Shown here: piece by piece, positions 41,343 through 49,573 of the stretch | Numbering within the stretch: position 1 is the first letter of the stretch | Layout of the letters: each line of letters opens with the position of its first letter | Assembly (NCBI GenBank): GCA_019423635.1 | Contig: JAHZBA010000002.1 | Coordinates: 62,001-126,000 of the forward strand | Direction: 5' to 3' | DNA from: Clostridiales bacterium | GTDB taxonomy: Bacteria > Bacillota > Clostridia > Oscillospirales > Oscillospiraceae | DNA: 64,000 nt | Translations under genes and position numbers: made by a program | The notes under the pieces: generated by a model | Databases searched by the model: none | Told to the model about the DNA's origin: nothing | Seen by the model: only the letters and a program-made list of their open reading frames with translations

Positions 41343-42607
41343 TCCGCCGCCTCCTCTCCCCGCAGGAAATACACCGTGTCCAGCCGGACCGTCTCCATGG
41401 CCCGGCAGATCCGCTCCTTCGTCACCTGCCGCACCTGCTCCGCCAGCTCCTCCGGCGTCTCCTGCTGGCCGGTGGCCGCCTGGCCCAGATAGAAATTCTC
41501 CAGCTTGCCCTGGGAGTCCCCCATGGAGGCGTAGGCGTTCAGCAGGGTGCTCCGGGCGCCCTCCAGCTCCCAGTCCTCCAAGTCCCCCCGCTGCACCGCC
41601 GCCAGCTGGGCCAAAATCTCGTCATAGGCCTTTTGATAGTTCTCAAACTCAATGCCGGAGGAGACGGTGATGAGCCCCTTCTGCCGGTGGTAGAGGGAGG
41701 AGGCGTAGTAGCACAGCGACAGCTTCTCCCGCACGTTCATAAAGAGCTTGGAGTTGCTGCTGCCGCCAAACAGGGTATTGCCCATCAGCAGCGCGGCGTA
41801 GTCCTCGCTTCCGCAGGCAAAGCCCATGCCCAGCTTCCCCTGGGTCACGTCCAGCGTCTCCTCCACCTCCAGCACCTCCGTCCGGGCGGGATGGGGCTGA
41901 TGCCGGGCAATCCCCTGCACATTCTCCCGGGGCAGGGACGCCAGGGCCGCCTGCACCGCCCGCTCCACCCGGTCCCTGGGGGCGCTGCCGCTGTAGAGGA
42001 GCTCCAGCCGGGCCGAGGCAATCAGCGCCTGGTACTGGGCGTACAGCTTCTGGGGCTGGATGCTCTCCGCGTCCGCCTCATCGCCCAGGCGGGACACGCC
42101 GTAGGGCTCCCCGGCGCACATCTCCCGCAGAAGGCGGCTGTCGGCATAGTCCCGCTTGTCGTTGAGGATGCTGCGGATGGCGTCAATCAAATTCTGCTTC
42201 TCGCTTTCAAAATAGCTGCCGACGAACCGGCCCCGCTCCGTCACCGGATTGCAGATCAGCTCCCCCAGCAGCTCCGCCGCGGGCTCCAACAGCTTCTCCC
42301 CGCCGGGGGCCAGTCGGTCGTCAATGAGGCTGGCCACAAAGCCGACGCACTGGTTCTCCCCCTTTTTGCGGACAGTGCAGTCAATCCGGGCGCCGTACAG
42401 CATGTCCAGCCGCGCGGAGAGGCTCTCCATGTCCGGGCAGGACACGGTGCCCCGCCGCAGCAGAGCCGGCAGCAGGGCGCAGGCCGAGGCCGTCTCCCGC
42501 CGCAACGGCGTGACAAACTGGGCGGAGAGCAGGCTGGTTTTAAATTTTCGGGCCGGCAGGCAGGTGAGGTACACGCCCTCCGCCAGCTTCGTTCTGGTCG
42601 CTTCCAA
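41339..42607 (-). CDS. M16 family peptidase-like protein, non-catalytic (YmfF-like)
   Basis: A 422-aa M16-fold protein that lacks the HxxEH motif, as expected of the inactive partner in YmfF/YmfH-type pairs. Recognisable fold segments are LLSAQFVTPLRRETASACAL at the N-terminus, LYHRQKGLITVSSGIEFENY and ERICRAMETVRLDTVYFL near the C-terminus. The start is TTG at 42607, giving MEATRTKLAEG, with AAGGAG seven bases upstream. ATG at 42673 would include the ribosome-binding site. It is first gene of the unit with the active M16 and lgt. Confidence 0.88.
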   Translation of the reverse strand: MEATRTKLAEGVYLTCLPARKFKTSLLSAQFVTPLRRETASACALLPALLRRGTVSCPDMESLSARLDMLYGARIDCTVRKKGENQCVGFVASLIDDRLAPGGEKLLEPAAELLGELICNPVTERGRFVGSYFESEKQNLIDAIRSILNDKRDYADSRLLREMCAGEPYGVSRLGDEADAESIQPQKLYAQYQALIASARLELLYSGSAPRDRVERAVQAALASLPRENVQGIARHQPHPARTEVLEVEETLDVTQGKLGMGFACGSEDYAALLMGNTLFGGSSNSKLFMNVREKLSLCYYASSLYHRQKGLITVSSGIEFENYQKAYDEILAQLAAVQRGDLEDWELEGARSTLLNAYASMGDSQGKLENFYLGQAATGQQETPEELAEQVRQVTKERICRAMETVRLDTVYFLRGEEAAE

Positions 42608-42775
42608 AAGCTCACTCCTTTTCCGTGAATCACAATGTTTTTCTATTATAGTATATCTCTTCCCATAATTCAAATTCTTTTTCTTTGCGGCAAAAAAACG
42701 GTCTGCTCCGGAGGCACGGAGCGGCGGGAAAAATGGGGCCCGGCAGGGAGGAAACGGCCCAAGCCCCGACGGCCC

Positions 42776-43798
42776 TCACGTCCTCTCCCCGGCGGCAGGC
42801 GGCTCTGCCCCGGCATCTCCCGCTTCCGCCGCCAGCACCCGCAGGAGATTCTCCCGCGCCACCAGCGCCCGCTCCCGCGCCGTCATGCCCAGGCGCTCCA
42901 GGCAGCGGAAAAAATTCCCCGCCTGGCCGGCGTCCTCAATCCCCCGGGCGCTGTCGTTGTCAGGGGGGCCCATGTAGCCGCAGAAGTCAAACCCGCAGGC
43001 CACATGCTCAATTCCCATGACGTCCGCCATGTGGGCGGCGTGGCGGGCCAGGGTCTCGACGCTCTGGAGCCGGGGATCGGCGTGGACAAAGCCGTGGTAG
43101 CTGTTGACCCCCGCCACGCCGCCGGTGTCCCGGATGGCCCGCAGCTGCTCGTCCGTCAGGTTCCGCCGGACATCGCACAGCTTCCGGCAGTTGGAGTGGG
43201 AGGCCACAACCGGCCCCCGGGCCAGCTTCATAACATCCCGGAAGCCGCCGTCGTTCAAATGGGACACGTCCACCACCATGCCCAGCTCCTGCATCCGGCG
43301 CACGGCCTGCTTCCCCAGGTCCGTCAGGCCGGAGTAGGGATCGCCGCCGCTGCCGGTGGCCAGCAGATTCTCCTCGTTCCAGGTCAGCGTCCCCAGCCGT
43401 GCGCCATTGCGCCGGTACCACTCCAGCCCCCGGAGGTCCCCTCCGATGGCCGCCATGCCCTCCACCGCCAGGAAAACGTAGAGCTTCCCCTCCGCCCTGA
43501 CCGTCTCCGCCTCCGCCGCCGTGCGGACCAGCCGCAGGGCCGGCGTCTCCAGGAGCTCGTCGGAGAGGGCCGTCATCATCTGCCACGTCCGCTCCAGGGC
43601 CGCCGCCGGGTCCTTCCAGGGCGTGGACTCCCAGAAGGTCTCTCCGTGGGCCGTGCTGGTCCACAATGCCAGCACCAGGCCCTCCACGCCGCCCCGGCGC
43701 AGCTGGGGCAGGTGGACGCGCTCCAGCACCCGGGTCTCGCCTGCAAGACGGCGCCGGGTCACGTCGTAGAGAAGATCAGAATGTCCGTCCAAGATCAT
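42776..43798 (-). CDS. Membrane-dipeptidase-family (M19) dipeptidase
   Basis: A 340-aa binuclear zinc dipeptidase of the renal dipeptidase family. HxD metal ligands are at the start (DGHSDLLYD). The bridging Glu is in FLAVEGMAAIGGD. Histidine ligands are in MVVDVSHLNDGGF and VVASHSNCRKL. The conserved ACGFDFCGYMGP block is near the end. ATG at 43798 has GGAG upstream; the open frame extends far beyond but runs antisense through the next genes. No signal peptide, so cytosolic. Confidence 0.93.
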   Translation of the reverse strand: MILDGHSDLLYDVTRRRLAGETRVLERVHLPQLRRGGVEGLVLALWTSTAHGETFWESTPWKDPAAALERTWQMMTALSDELLETPALRLVRTAAEAETVRAEGKLYVFLAVEGMAAIGGDLRGLEWYRRNGARLGTLTWNEENLLATGSGGDPYSGLTDLGKQAVRRMQELGMVVDVSHLNDGGFRDVMKLARGPVVASHSNCRKLCDVRRNLTDEQLRAIRDTGGVAGVNSYHGFVHADPRLQSVETLARHAAHMADVMGIEHVACGFDFCGYMGPPDNDSARGIEDAGQAGNFFRCLERLGMTARERALVARENLLRVLAAEAGDAGAEPPAAGERT

Positions 43799-43873
43799 AC
43801 ATACTGCTCCTTTCGCCTTGGCCGCTTCGTTACCCCCAGTATAGCCCTCTTCCGCCGTCAGGGCAAGCAGCCA

Positions 43874-43902
43874 TTGCCTGATCTCACTCCATATGGTATG
43901 AT
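43874..43902 (+). promoter_or_regulatory. Promoter of the 43931 gene set
   Basis: TTGCCT (43874-43879), 17-bp spacer, TATGAT (43897-43902) with an extended TGG; 28 bp before the start. Confidence 0.7.
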
Positions 43903-43930
43903 AACGTACAGGAAAGGATGTGACGGGGTC

Positions 43931-44386
43931 ATGCCGCAAACGCTTCACGACGACGACCGGATCACCATGACGCTTCTGGGACGAAAGACGGAACTGACCG
44001 TCCTCCTGACCGGGGAGAGCCGCTTTGACGAGGACGGCGGCGACCAGGAGGGAGGCCCCCTGAACGAGGCGGAGACCGCCCTTGTGGGCTGGCTCACGGA
44101 GGAGGCGGACCTCTCCGGCCTCCCATCCGCCCTCACCGCCTACTGCAATCAACTCTATCAGGGCACCGGCCGGCCCCAGATCACCGAGGCGGATCTGGAA
44201 TCCGAGGTATCCCTCACCCATATCGCCCTGAACCTGGGCGGGGTCTGCCAGTCTCTGGACGGGGGCCTTGTCTACCCGGACATCGCCCTTCTGGGTGAGT
44301 GCGCCTGTGACCCGGAGCACGGTCTGTGCGCCGGCTTCCGGGGTCGGAACTTCCTGGGCATCGGCCTGCAGGACTGGATTCTTTAA
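43931..44386 (+). CDS. Unknown acidic protein
   Basis: A 151-aa cytosolic acidic protein, not recognised beyond a resemblance to small 'DUF' proteins seen in polymorphic-toxin/immunity-like gene sets. The first 40 residues form a short beta-rich start (ITMTLLGRKTELTVLLTG). The middle is helical with acidic clusters. The end contains a Cys pair (GECACDPEHGLC). ATG at 43931 has ACGGGG upstream and a good promoter 28 bp away. Two more short unknown genes follow with gaps of 18 and 7 bp, suggesting one operon. Confidence 0.7.
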   Translation: MPQTLHDDDRITMTLLGRKTELTVLLTGESRFDEDGGDQEGGPLNEAETALVGWLTEEADLSGLPSALTAYCNQLYQGTGRPQITEADLESEVSLTHIALNLGGVCQSLDGGLVYPDIALLGECACDPEHGLCAGFRGRNFLGIGLQDWIL

Positions 44387-44404
44387 AAGAGGGGGTGTCG
44401 TTCC

Positions 44405-44737
44405 ATGGACATTGACGTCACCTTGAACATCCACTACTCCGCGCCCAGGGCGGTCTGGGACCGGCTGGGGGAGCTGTACCGGCAGATGCCCGGCTGGGCG
44501 GCGGCCCACGGGGAACACGGCTGCGCCTGGACGGGGCAGTGGTTCGGCACGGCGGAGGACCCCCAGCACCTCACCGCCAGCGTGGAGCCCGGCGGCCTCC
44601 AGCTCTACGGGGAGCTGCCGGAGGCGGTGTGGACGAAGTGGATCACCCTCTTCAAGGACCGGGCCGGAGCGCTCCTGGGCTATGAGATCGGAGAGCCGGA
44701 AGAGGGCTATGACTTTCGGTATTACGACGAGGAGTGA
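44405..44737 (+). CDS. Unknown small protein
   Basis: A 110-aa protein, second in a three-gene set. It is rich in Trp and Tyr (six Trp within 110 residues) with an acidic C-terminus (EEGYDFRYYDEE). No signal peptide or TM segment. ATG at 44405 has GAGGGGG upstream. The N-terminal part alternates beta-strand-like residues (DIDVTLNIHYSAP). I do not recognise a family. Confidence 0.7.
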   Translation: MDIDVTLNIHYSAPRAVWDRLGELYRQMPGWAAAHGEHGCAWTGQWFGTAEDPQHLTASVEPGGLQLYGELPEAVWTKWITLFKDRAGALLGYEIGEPEEGYDFRYYDEE

Positions 44738-44744
44738 TTACAGA

Positions 44745-45167
44745 ATGTATCAGTGCAGATACGGCATCAAGCTGAAAAGCACCGCGGCGGACGCAGCTGT
44801 GCTGAAGCTGCTGCGAAAGCATTTTCCCGACGCCTCGCTGGCAGAGCTGCGGACGGCCGTCCAAACCCACGCTTACCTCTACCTGTCCGACCGGGAGAAA
44901 TACCGCGCGGACGGCCTGCATCGCCTCGCCGGGCTCCTGCGGGCCTTCGATCAGGCAGGGCTGGAGACGGAGCTCTTTGAGGAACAGCGGGATACCCCGG
45001 CCCCCTGGCGGGCGGAGCCCCTGAGCCGGGAGCTCTTCCAGAATCTCCTCCGGCGCTCCCGGGAGATCCGGAGGGAAGTGCTGACGGATATGGAGCGGGA
45101 AGCGACGGGGACCGTCTCGCCGGAGGCTCTGGCGGACATCGAGCAGGTGCTGGCGGAGGAGACGTAG
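44745..45167 (+). CDS. Unknown helical protein
   Basis: A 140-aa, mostly helical and highly charged protein, third of the set; start ATG 44745 with GAGGAG upstream, seven bases after the previous stop. Segments LKLLRKHFPDASLAELRTAV and RRSREIRREVLTDMERE look amphipathic. The first half has a ribosomal-L7/L12-like rhythm, but this is not enough to assign a family. No Cys pairs, signals or TM. Confidence 0.65.
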   Translation: MYQCRYGIKLKSTAADAAVLKLLRKHFPDASLAELRTAVQTHAYLYLSDREKYRADGLHRLAGLLRAFDQAGLETELFEEQRDTPAPWRAEPLSRELFQNLLRRSREIRREVLTDMEREATGTVSPEALADIEQVLAEET

Positions 45168-45229
45168 GGGAGAGGTTCCCCTTCCCGGCACCGGAGCTCC
45201 ATTATTTTTTCTTTTCGCGCAATTTACCC

Positions 45230-45289
45230 TTGACTTTTCCGCCGGAATCCTGTAAACTAGTTCAAGTTGTAAAGGCCGCTTGCTTTACA
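45230..45289 (+). promoter_or_regulatory. ylxM-ffh promoter with adjacent inverted repeat
   Basis: TTGACT (45230-45235), 17-bp spacer, TAAACT (45253-45258). Right at the expected start site is TGTAAAG-N8-CTTTACA (45268-45289), a perfect 7-bp inverted repeat. It could be an operator or a 5'-leader hairpin ahead of the AAAGGAG ribosome-binding site. Confidence 0.7.
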
Positions 45290-45302
45290 GAAAGGAGTTC
45301 CC

Positions 45303-45668
45303 ATGAAGAATCAGACCTACCGCATGACCATGCTCTTTGATTTTTACGGGGAGCTTCTCACGGACCGGCAGCGGGAATTCTTCGACCTCTACTACAATGA
45401 GGACCTGTCCCTGGCGGAGATTGCCGAAAACGCGGGCATCTCCCGGCAGGGCGTCCGGGATGTGATTGTCCGGGCGGAGGCCGCCATGCAGGAGGTGGAG
45501 GACAAGACCGGCATCATCAAGCGGTTCGAGGCTCAGCGGCCCCATCTCAGCGCCATCTCGGAGGCCGCCGCGGAGATCCGGACCCTCAATCAGCTCCAGC
45601 ACGCGGACAAGCGCCTCCAGGAGCTGGCGGAGCGGATCGGCCGGGAAGCCGACGCGTTAAAGGATTGA
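45303..45668 (+). CDS. ylxM: YlxM/SRP-associated DNA-binding-like protein
   Basis: A 121-aa sigma-70-region-4-like HTH protein that accompanies ffh in Gram-positive bacteria and modulates SRP. The HTH is clear: LTDRQREFFDLYYNEDLSLAE followed by ISRQGVRDVIVRAEAAMQE. The second half is a coiled-coil. ATG at 45303 has AAAGGAG upstream; ffh starts 4 bp after its stop. Confidence 0.94.
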   Translation: MKNQTYRMTMLFDFYGELLTDRQREFFDLYYNEDLSLAEIAENAGISRQGVRDVIVRAEAAMQEVEDKTGIIKRFEAQRPHLSAISEAAAEIRTLNQLQHADKRLQELAERIGREADALKD

Positions 45669-45672
45669 GACT

Positions 45673-47028
45673 ATGGCATTTGAAGGACTCTCTGAAAAGT
45701 TAAACGCCACATTCAAGCGCCTGCGGGGCAAGGGCCGCCTGACGGAAAACGACGTCCGGGAGGCCATGCGGGAGGTCCGTCTGGCCCTGCTGGAGGCCGA
45801 CGTCAGCTACAAGGTGGTCAAGGACTTTGTGGCCAAGGTCACGGAGCGGGCCATCGGGTCCGACGTGCTGGACAGCCTGACTCCCGCCCAGCAGGTCATC
45901 AAGATCGTCAACGAGGAACTGACGGGACTCATGGGCGGCGCCGGGGCCAAGCTGGCCATGGCCAACAACGGGCCCACCATTGTCATGATGGTGGGACTCC
46001 AGGGCGCCGGCAAGACCACCACCACGGCAAAGCTTGCGGGTCTGTTCCGCCGCCAGCAGTCCAGGCGGCCGCTGCTGGCCGCCTGCGACGTCTACCGCCC
46101 TGCCGCCATTGAGCAGCTGAAGGTGGTGGGCGGCCAGTTGGACCTCCCGGTCTTTGAGGAGGGCCAGGGAGACCCGGTGAGGATTGCGGAAGACGCCATC
46201 CGCCACGCCAGGGACCATGGCAGCGACATGGTGTTTTTGGACACCGCCGGCCGGCTCCATGTGGACGAGACGCTGATGGACGAGCTGAAGCGGATGAAGG
46301 CCGCCGTCCACCCTCATGAAATCCTGTTAGTGGTGGACGCCATGACGGGCCAGGACGCGGTGAACGCCGCCGCGGCCTTTGACGAGGCCCTGGGCATTGA
46401 CGGGGTCATCCTCACCAAGCTGGACGGCGACGCCCGAGGGGGCGCGGCGCTTTCGATCCGGGCGGTCACCGGCAAGCCCATCAAGTTCGTGGGCACCGGC
46501 GAGAAGCTGGATATGATTGAGCCCTTCCACCCGGACCGGATGGCCTCCCGAATCCTGGGCATGGGAGACATGCTCTCCTTCATCGAAAAAGCCGAGGCAG
46601 CCTACGACCAGAAGCAGGCCGCCAAGCTGGAGGAGAAGCTCCGGAAGAACCGCTTCACCCTCCAGGACTACTACGACCAGCTCCAGCAGCTGCGGGGCAT
46701 GGGGGATCTGAGCCAGCTGGTGGGCATGATGCCGGGAAACCTGGGAAAACAGCTCCAGGGAGCCAGCATTGACGAAAAGCAGATGGCTCACACGGAGGCC
46801 ATCATTCTCTCCATGACCCCCCTGGAGCGGGAGAACCCCCAGATCCTGAACGCCAGCCGCAAGCGCCGCATTGCCGCCGGCTGCGGCCTGGAGGTGGTGG
46901 ATGTGAACCGCCTTTTAAAGCAGTTCGACGCCATGCAGCAGATGGTCAAACAGTTCTCCAAGGGCCGTATCCCCGGAATGCCCGGCGGCCGGATGCACGG
47001 CTTCGGGCGGAAGAAGCGGTTCAAATAA
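45673..47028 (+). CDS. ffh: Signal recognition particle protein Ffh
   Basis: SRP54 GTPase that binds 4.5S/6S RNA and nascent signal sequences; 451 aa. The N domain starts AFEGLSEKLNATFKRLRGKG. The G domain has G1 VGLQGAGKTTTTAKLA, DTAGRLHVDE (G3), TKLDGDARGGAALS (G4) and GTGEKLDMIEPF (G5). The methionine-rich M domain contains LSMTPLERENP and ends with basic GRKKRFK. It is co-translated with ylxM. Confidence 0.98.
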   Translation: MAFEGLSEKLNATFKRLRGKGRLTENDVREAMREVRLALLEADVSYKVVKDFVAKVTERAIGSDVLDSLTPAQQVIKIVNEELTGLMGGAGAKLAMANNGPTIVMMVGLQGAGKTTTTAKLAGLFRRQQSRRPLLAACDVYRPAAIEQLKVVGGQLDLPVFEEGQGDPVRIAEDAIRHARDHGSDMVFLDTAGRLHVDETLMDELKRMKAAVHPHEILLVVDAMTGQDAVNAAAAFDEALGIDGVILTKLDGDARGGAALSIRAVTGKPIKFVGTGEKLDMIEPFHPDRMASRILGMGDMLSFIEKAEAAYDQKQAAKLEEKLRKNRFTLQDYYDQLQQLRGMGDLSQLVGMMPGNLGKQLQGASIDEKQMAHTEAIILSMTPLERENPQILNASRKRRIAAGCGLEVVDVNRLLKQFDAMQQMVKQFSKGRIPGMPGGRMHGFGRKKRFK

Positions 47029-47038
47029 AAAGCTTCGT

Positions 47039-47086
47039 CCACCTTTTCAAAGGTGGCGGGGGGTGCAGGGGGAAGAACCCCCTGCA
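47039..47086. repeat. Two hairpins downstream of ffh
   Basis: CCACCTTT-TC-AAAGGTGG (47039-47056) and TGCAGGGGG-AAGAA-CCCCCTGCA (47064-47086). They lie between ffh and rpsP. They resemble stems common in clostridial intergenic DNA and may attenuate readthrough to rpsP. Confidence 0.55.
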
Positions 47087-47151
47087 AGGAAGATTTCAAC
47101 CTTTCAGGTGAAATATAAATTGAATTTTATGATTTTTGGAGGTACACAATC

Positions 47152-47391
47152 ATGGTAAAAATCAGACTGCGCCGCATGGGCGCCAAGAAGGCTCCCTTCT
47201 ATCGGGTAGTTGTCGCCGATTCCCGCTTCCCCCGGGACGGCCGGTTCATCGAGGAGATCGGCACCTACAACCCCTGCGTCTCCCCCGCGGAGATCAAGAT
47301 CGACACCGAGCGCGCCGCCGCCTGGATCAAGTCCGGCGCCCAGCCCACAGATACGGTCAGAGCTCTGCTGAAAAAAGTGGAAGTCCTCTGA
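47152..47391 (+). CDS. rpsP: 30S ribosomal protein S16
   Basis: A 79-aa S16 with the standard start VKIRLRRMGAKKAPFYRVVV and DSRFPRDGRFIEEIGTYNP. Gene order (ffh, rpsP, khpA, rimM, trmD) is the classical Firmicutes order. ATG at 47152 has TTTGGAGG upstream. Confidence 0.98.
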   Translation: MVKIRLRRMGAKKAPFYRVVVADSRFPRDGRFIEEIGTYNPCVSPAEIKIDTERAAAWIKSGAQPTDTVRALLKKVEVL

Positions 47392-47407
47392 TCCCGGAGG
47401 ACCGCAA

Positions 47408-47638
47408 ATGAAGGACTTGCTGCTCTACATCGCCAGGAACCTGGTGGACAATCCTGACGCCGTCTCCGTCACGGAGGTCCCCGGCGAGCAGGAGCTGACG
47501 CTGGAGCTGCGTGTCGCCCCCGACGACATGGGCAAGGTCATCGGCCGTCAGGGCCGGATTGCCAAGGAGATCCGGACCGTGATCCGCTCTTATGCTCAGC
47601 GCACCGGCACCAAGGTTTCCGTCGATATCGTAGACTGA
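47408..47638 (+). CDS. khpA: KH-domain RNA-binding protein KhpA
   Basis: A 76-aa single KH-domain protein that in Gram-positives pairs with KhpB (Jag) to bind RNA and affect cell division. The KH GXXG loop is GRQGRIAKEIRTVI. It starts 16 bp after rpsP. Confidence 0.95.
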   Translation: MKDLLLYIARNLVDNPDAVSVTEVPGEQELTLELRVAPDDMGKVIGRQGRIAKEIRTVIRSYAQRTGTKVSVDIVD

Positions 47639-47645
47639 ACGAAGC

Positions 47646-47705
47646 TCCCGCGGCCCTGCCGGCCGCGGGAGTCAGCTTGTCGAAAACGTGTTTTCGACAA
47701 GCTGA
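47646..47705. repeat. GC stem followed by a 34-bp palindrome
   Basis: CTCCCGCGGCC-CTGCC-GGCCGCGGGAG (47646-47672) abuts a 34-bp palindrome of 16-bp arms around GT (47672-47705; left arm TCAGCTTGTCGAAAAC). It lies between khpA and the PC4-like gene. The palindrome is not followed by a T-run and looks like a dispersed element. Confidence 0.75.
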
Positions 47706-47731
47706 GCGGGGTTGAAATGTATGGAGGTTTT

Positions 47732-47947
47732 ATGACGTTTACCATCTGCAAGCACATCACCGCCCTGTCTCGGCCCAACAACGGCTGGGTCAAGGAGCTG
47801 AACCTGGTCAGCTGGAACGACCGGGAGCCGGTCTACGACATCCGGACCTGGACGGAGGACCACAGCCGCTGCGGGAAGGGCGTGACCCTGACGGCTGGGG
47901 AGATGGCGGCGCTGAAGCAGGCGCTGGCAGAGCGGACGGTATTTTGA
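47732..47947 (+). CDS. PC4/YdbC-family ssDNA-binding protein
   Basis: A 71-aa protein of the YdbC/PC4-like transcriptional coactivator family, which binds single-stranded DNA as a dimer. The pattern KELNLVSWNDREPVYDIRTW and HSRCGKGVTLTAGEMAALKQAL is typical. ATG at 47732 has TATGGAGG upstream; ATG at 47717 lacks one. It interrupts the otherwise conserved khpA-rimM order. Confidence 0.88.
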   Translation: MTFTICKHITALSRPNNGWVKELNLVSWNDREPVYDIRTWTEDHSRCGKGVTLTAGEMAALKQALAERTVF

Positions 47948-48309
47948 GAGCGGGGCAGAGGGAGTGTCCGATTCGGAGATATTTTGTAGGGGCGGATATC
48001 ATCCGCCCGTCCCGCGGGAGAACCGGTATGGGGGATCAATGCCCGTCCAAGGGGAGGTCCGGTGTTCGTGGGGAGACGGGCGGCTGATAGCCGCCCCTAC
48101 AGCAGCGTTTCATGAATATGCGGACGTGATAAACTGCACGTTTGGACACTCCCGCAGCAGGCAGGCGCTTGCCGGCGGGGCGGCGGTGTGGTATGATGGA
48201 GGTGGATATCTGCCGCTTTCTCCTTCCTGCTGCCCTGCGGGCGATTCCCCCGCACTGTTTCCTGAAAGGAACGATGCCCCCAGGAACTTTTTCCAAAGGA
48301 GCTTTCTCC
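47948..48309. other. Gene-free stretch with nested inverted-repeat element
   Basis: Between the YdbC-like gene and rimM. It contains the element at 47960-48153 and then unstructured GC-rich DNA. The rimM ribosome-binding site AAAGGAG is at its right end. No gene or RNA was recognised. Confidence 0.6.
47960..48153. repeat. Nested MITE-like inverted-repeat element
   Basis: Outer ends GGGAGTGTCC (47960-47969) and GGACACTCCC (48144-48153) are exact inverted repeats. Inside, 47986-48100 is a 115-bp unit. Its ends are GTAGGGGCGGATATCATCCG and, inverted, GTAGGGGCGGCTATCAGCCG, each itself palindromic. This looks like one non-autonomous repeat inserted inside another. Confidence 0.7.
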
Positions 48310-48816
48310 ATGAAATTAGAGACCATCAACGTAGGCCGGATTGTCAACGCCCACGGCATCCGGGGCGAGGTCCGGGTCCAGCCCCGGGACGGCGATCCCG
48401 CCTTTCTGACCCGTTTCCAAACCTTCTATCTGGACGGACAGGCCGTCACGCCCACGGCCAATCACGTCCACAAGAGCTTCGCCCTCATGAAGTTCCCCGG
48501 CGTGGAGGACATGGACGCCGCCCTGGCCCTGAAGAACAAGGACCTCTACATCCGCCGGGAGGACGCCCGCCTGCCGGCGGGGGAGTTCTTCGACGACGAG
48601 CTCCTGGGGCTTCGGGTGGTGGACGACGCCACCGGCGCGGAGCTGGGGGAGCTGGTGCGGGTGGACCCCTACCCCGCCCACAAGGTCTACACGGTCCGGG
48701 GGGACCGGGAGTATCTGATCCCCGCTGTGCCGGGGGCGTTCATTCAGTCTGTGGATCTGGCTGAAAACATCATGCGGGTCACGGTATGGGAGGGGATGGC
48801 TTCCGATGAGAATTGA
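48310..48816 (+). CDS. rimM: Ribosome maturation factor RimM
   Basis: A 168-aa 30S assembly factor. The N-terminal domain has VGRIVNAHGIRGEVRV. The C-terminal PRC barrel has LLGLRVVDDATGAELGELV and the final VPGAFIQSVDLAENIMRV. ATG at 48310 has AAAGGAG upstream. It overlaps trmD by 11 bp. Confidence 0.97.
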   Translation: MKLETINVGRIVNAHGIRGEVRVQPRDGDPAFLTRFQTFYLDGQAVTPTANHVHKSFALMKFPGVEDMDAALALKNKDLYIRREDARLPAGEFFDDELLGLRVVDDATGAELGELVRVDPYPAHKVYTVRGDREYLIPAVPGAFIQSVDLAENIMRVTVWEGMASDEN

Positions 48817-49573
48817 TATCTGCACGCTGTTCCCGGAGTCCGTGGACGCCATGCTGAACGTCAGCATCCTGGGCCGGGCCCAGGAGCGGGGACACATCGC
48901 CATTAAGACCCACCAGATCCGGGAATACACCACCAACAAGCAGATGCAGGTGGACGACTACCCCTACGGCGGGGGCCGGGGGGCCGTCATGCAGGCGGAC
49001 CCGCTGTACCGCTGCCACGCCCACATTGTGGAGACCTGCGGGCCGGGGCACACCATCTTTCTCTCCCCCTGCGGCCGAACCTTTAACCAGGAGGTGGCCA
49101 GGGAGCTCCACGCCCGATACGATCACCTGATCCTGGTCTGCGGCCACTACGAGGGGGTGGACCAGCGGTTCATTGACGAGTGCGTGGATGAGGAGATCTC
49201 TCTGGGGGATTTCGTGCTCACCGGCGGGGAGATTGCCGCCATGGCAGTGGCGGACGCGGTTTGCCGCATGGTACCCGGCGTTCTGCCGGACGAAGAGTGC
49301 TTCCAGGAGGAGAGCCACTGGAACGGGCTTTTGGAGTACCCCCAGTACTCCCGGCCCGCGGTGTGGCACGGCCGGGCGGTGCCGGAGGTTCTGCTCTCCG
49401 GGGACCACGGCAAGGTGGCGGATTGGCGGAGGAAGGAGAGTTACAAGCGCACCATGCGGCGGCGGCCGGACCTGTTCGCCAAATTTGATGAGACGACGCT
49501 CACCACCAAGGCGGAAAAAAAGGTCCTCCAGCAGGCGAAGGAGGAGGTTGCCCTTGAGGGCGGGGAGCCATGA
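48806..49573 (+). CDS. trmD: tRNA (guanine37-N1)-methyltransferase TrmD
   Basis: SPOUT-class enzyme making m1G37; 255 aa. The trefoil-knot SAM site is intact: DDYPYGGGRGAVM, LVCGHYEGVDQRFID, and LGDFVLTGGEIAAM. ATG at 48806 lies inside the rimM 3' end. rplS, which usually follows trmD, is absent; a repeat-rich region follows instead. Confidence 0.97.
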   Translation: MRIDICTLFPESVDAMLNVSILGRAQERGHIAIKTHQIREYTTNKQMQVDDYPYGGGRGAVMQADPLYRCHAHIVETCGPGHTIFLSPCGRTFNQEVARELHARYDHLILVCGHYEGVDQRFIDECVDEEISLGDFVLTGGEIAAMAVADAVCRMVPGVLPDEECFQEESHWNGLLEYPQYSRPAVWHGRAVPEVLLSGDHGKVADWRRKESYKRTMRRRPDLFAKFDETTLTTKAEKKVLQQAKEEVALEGGEP

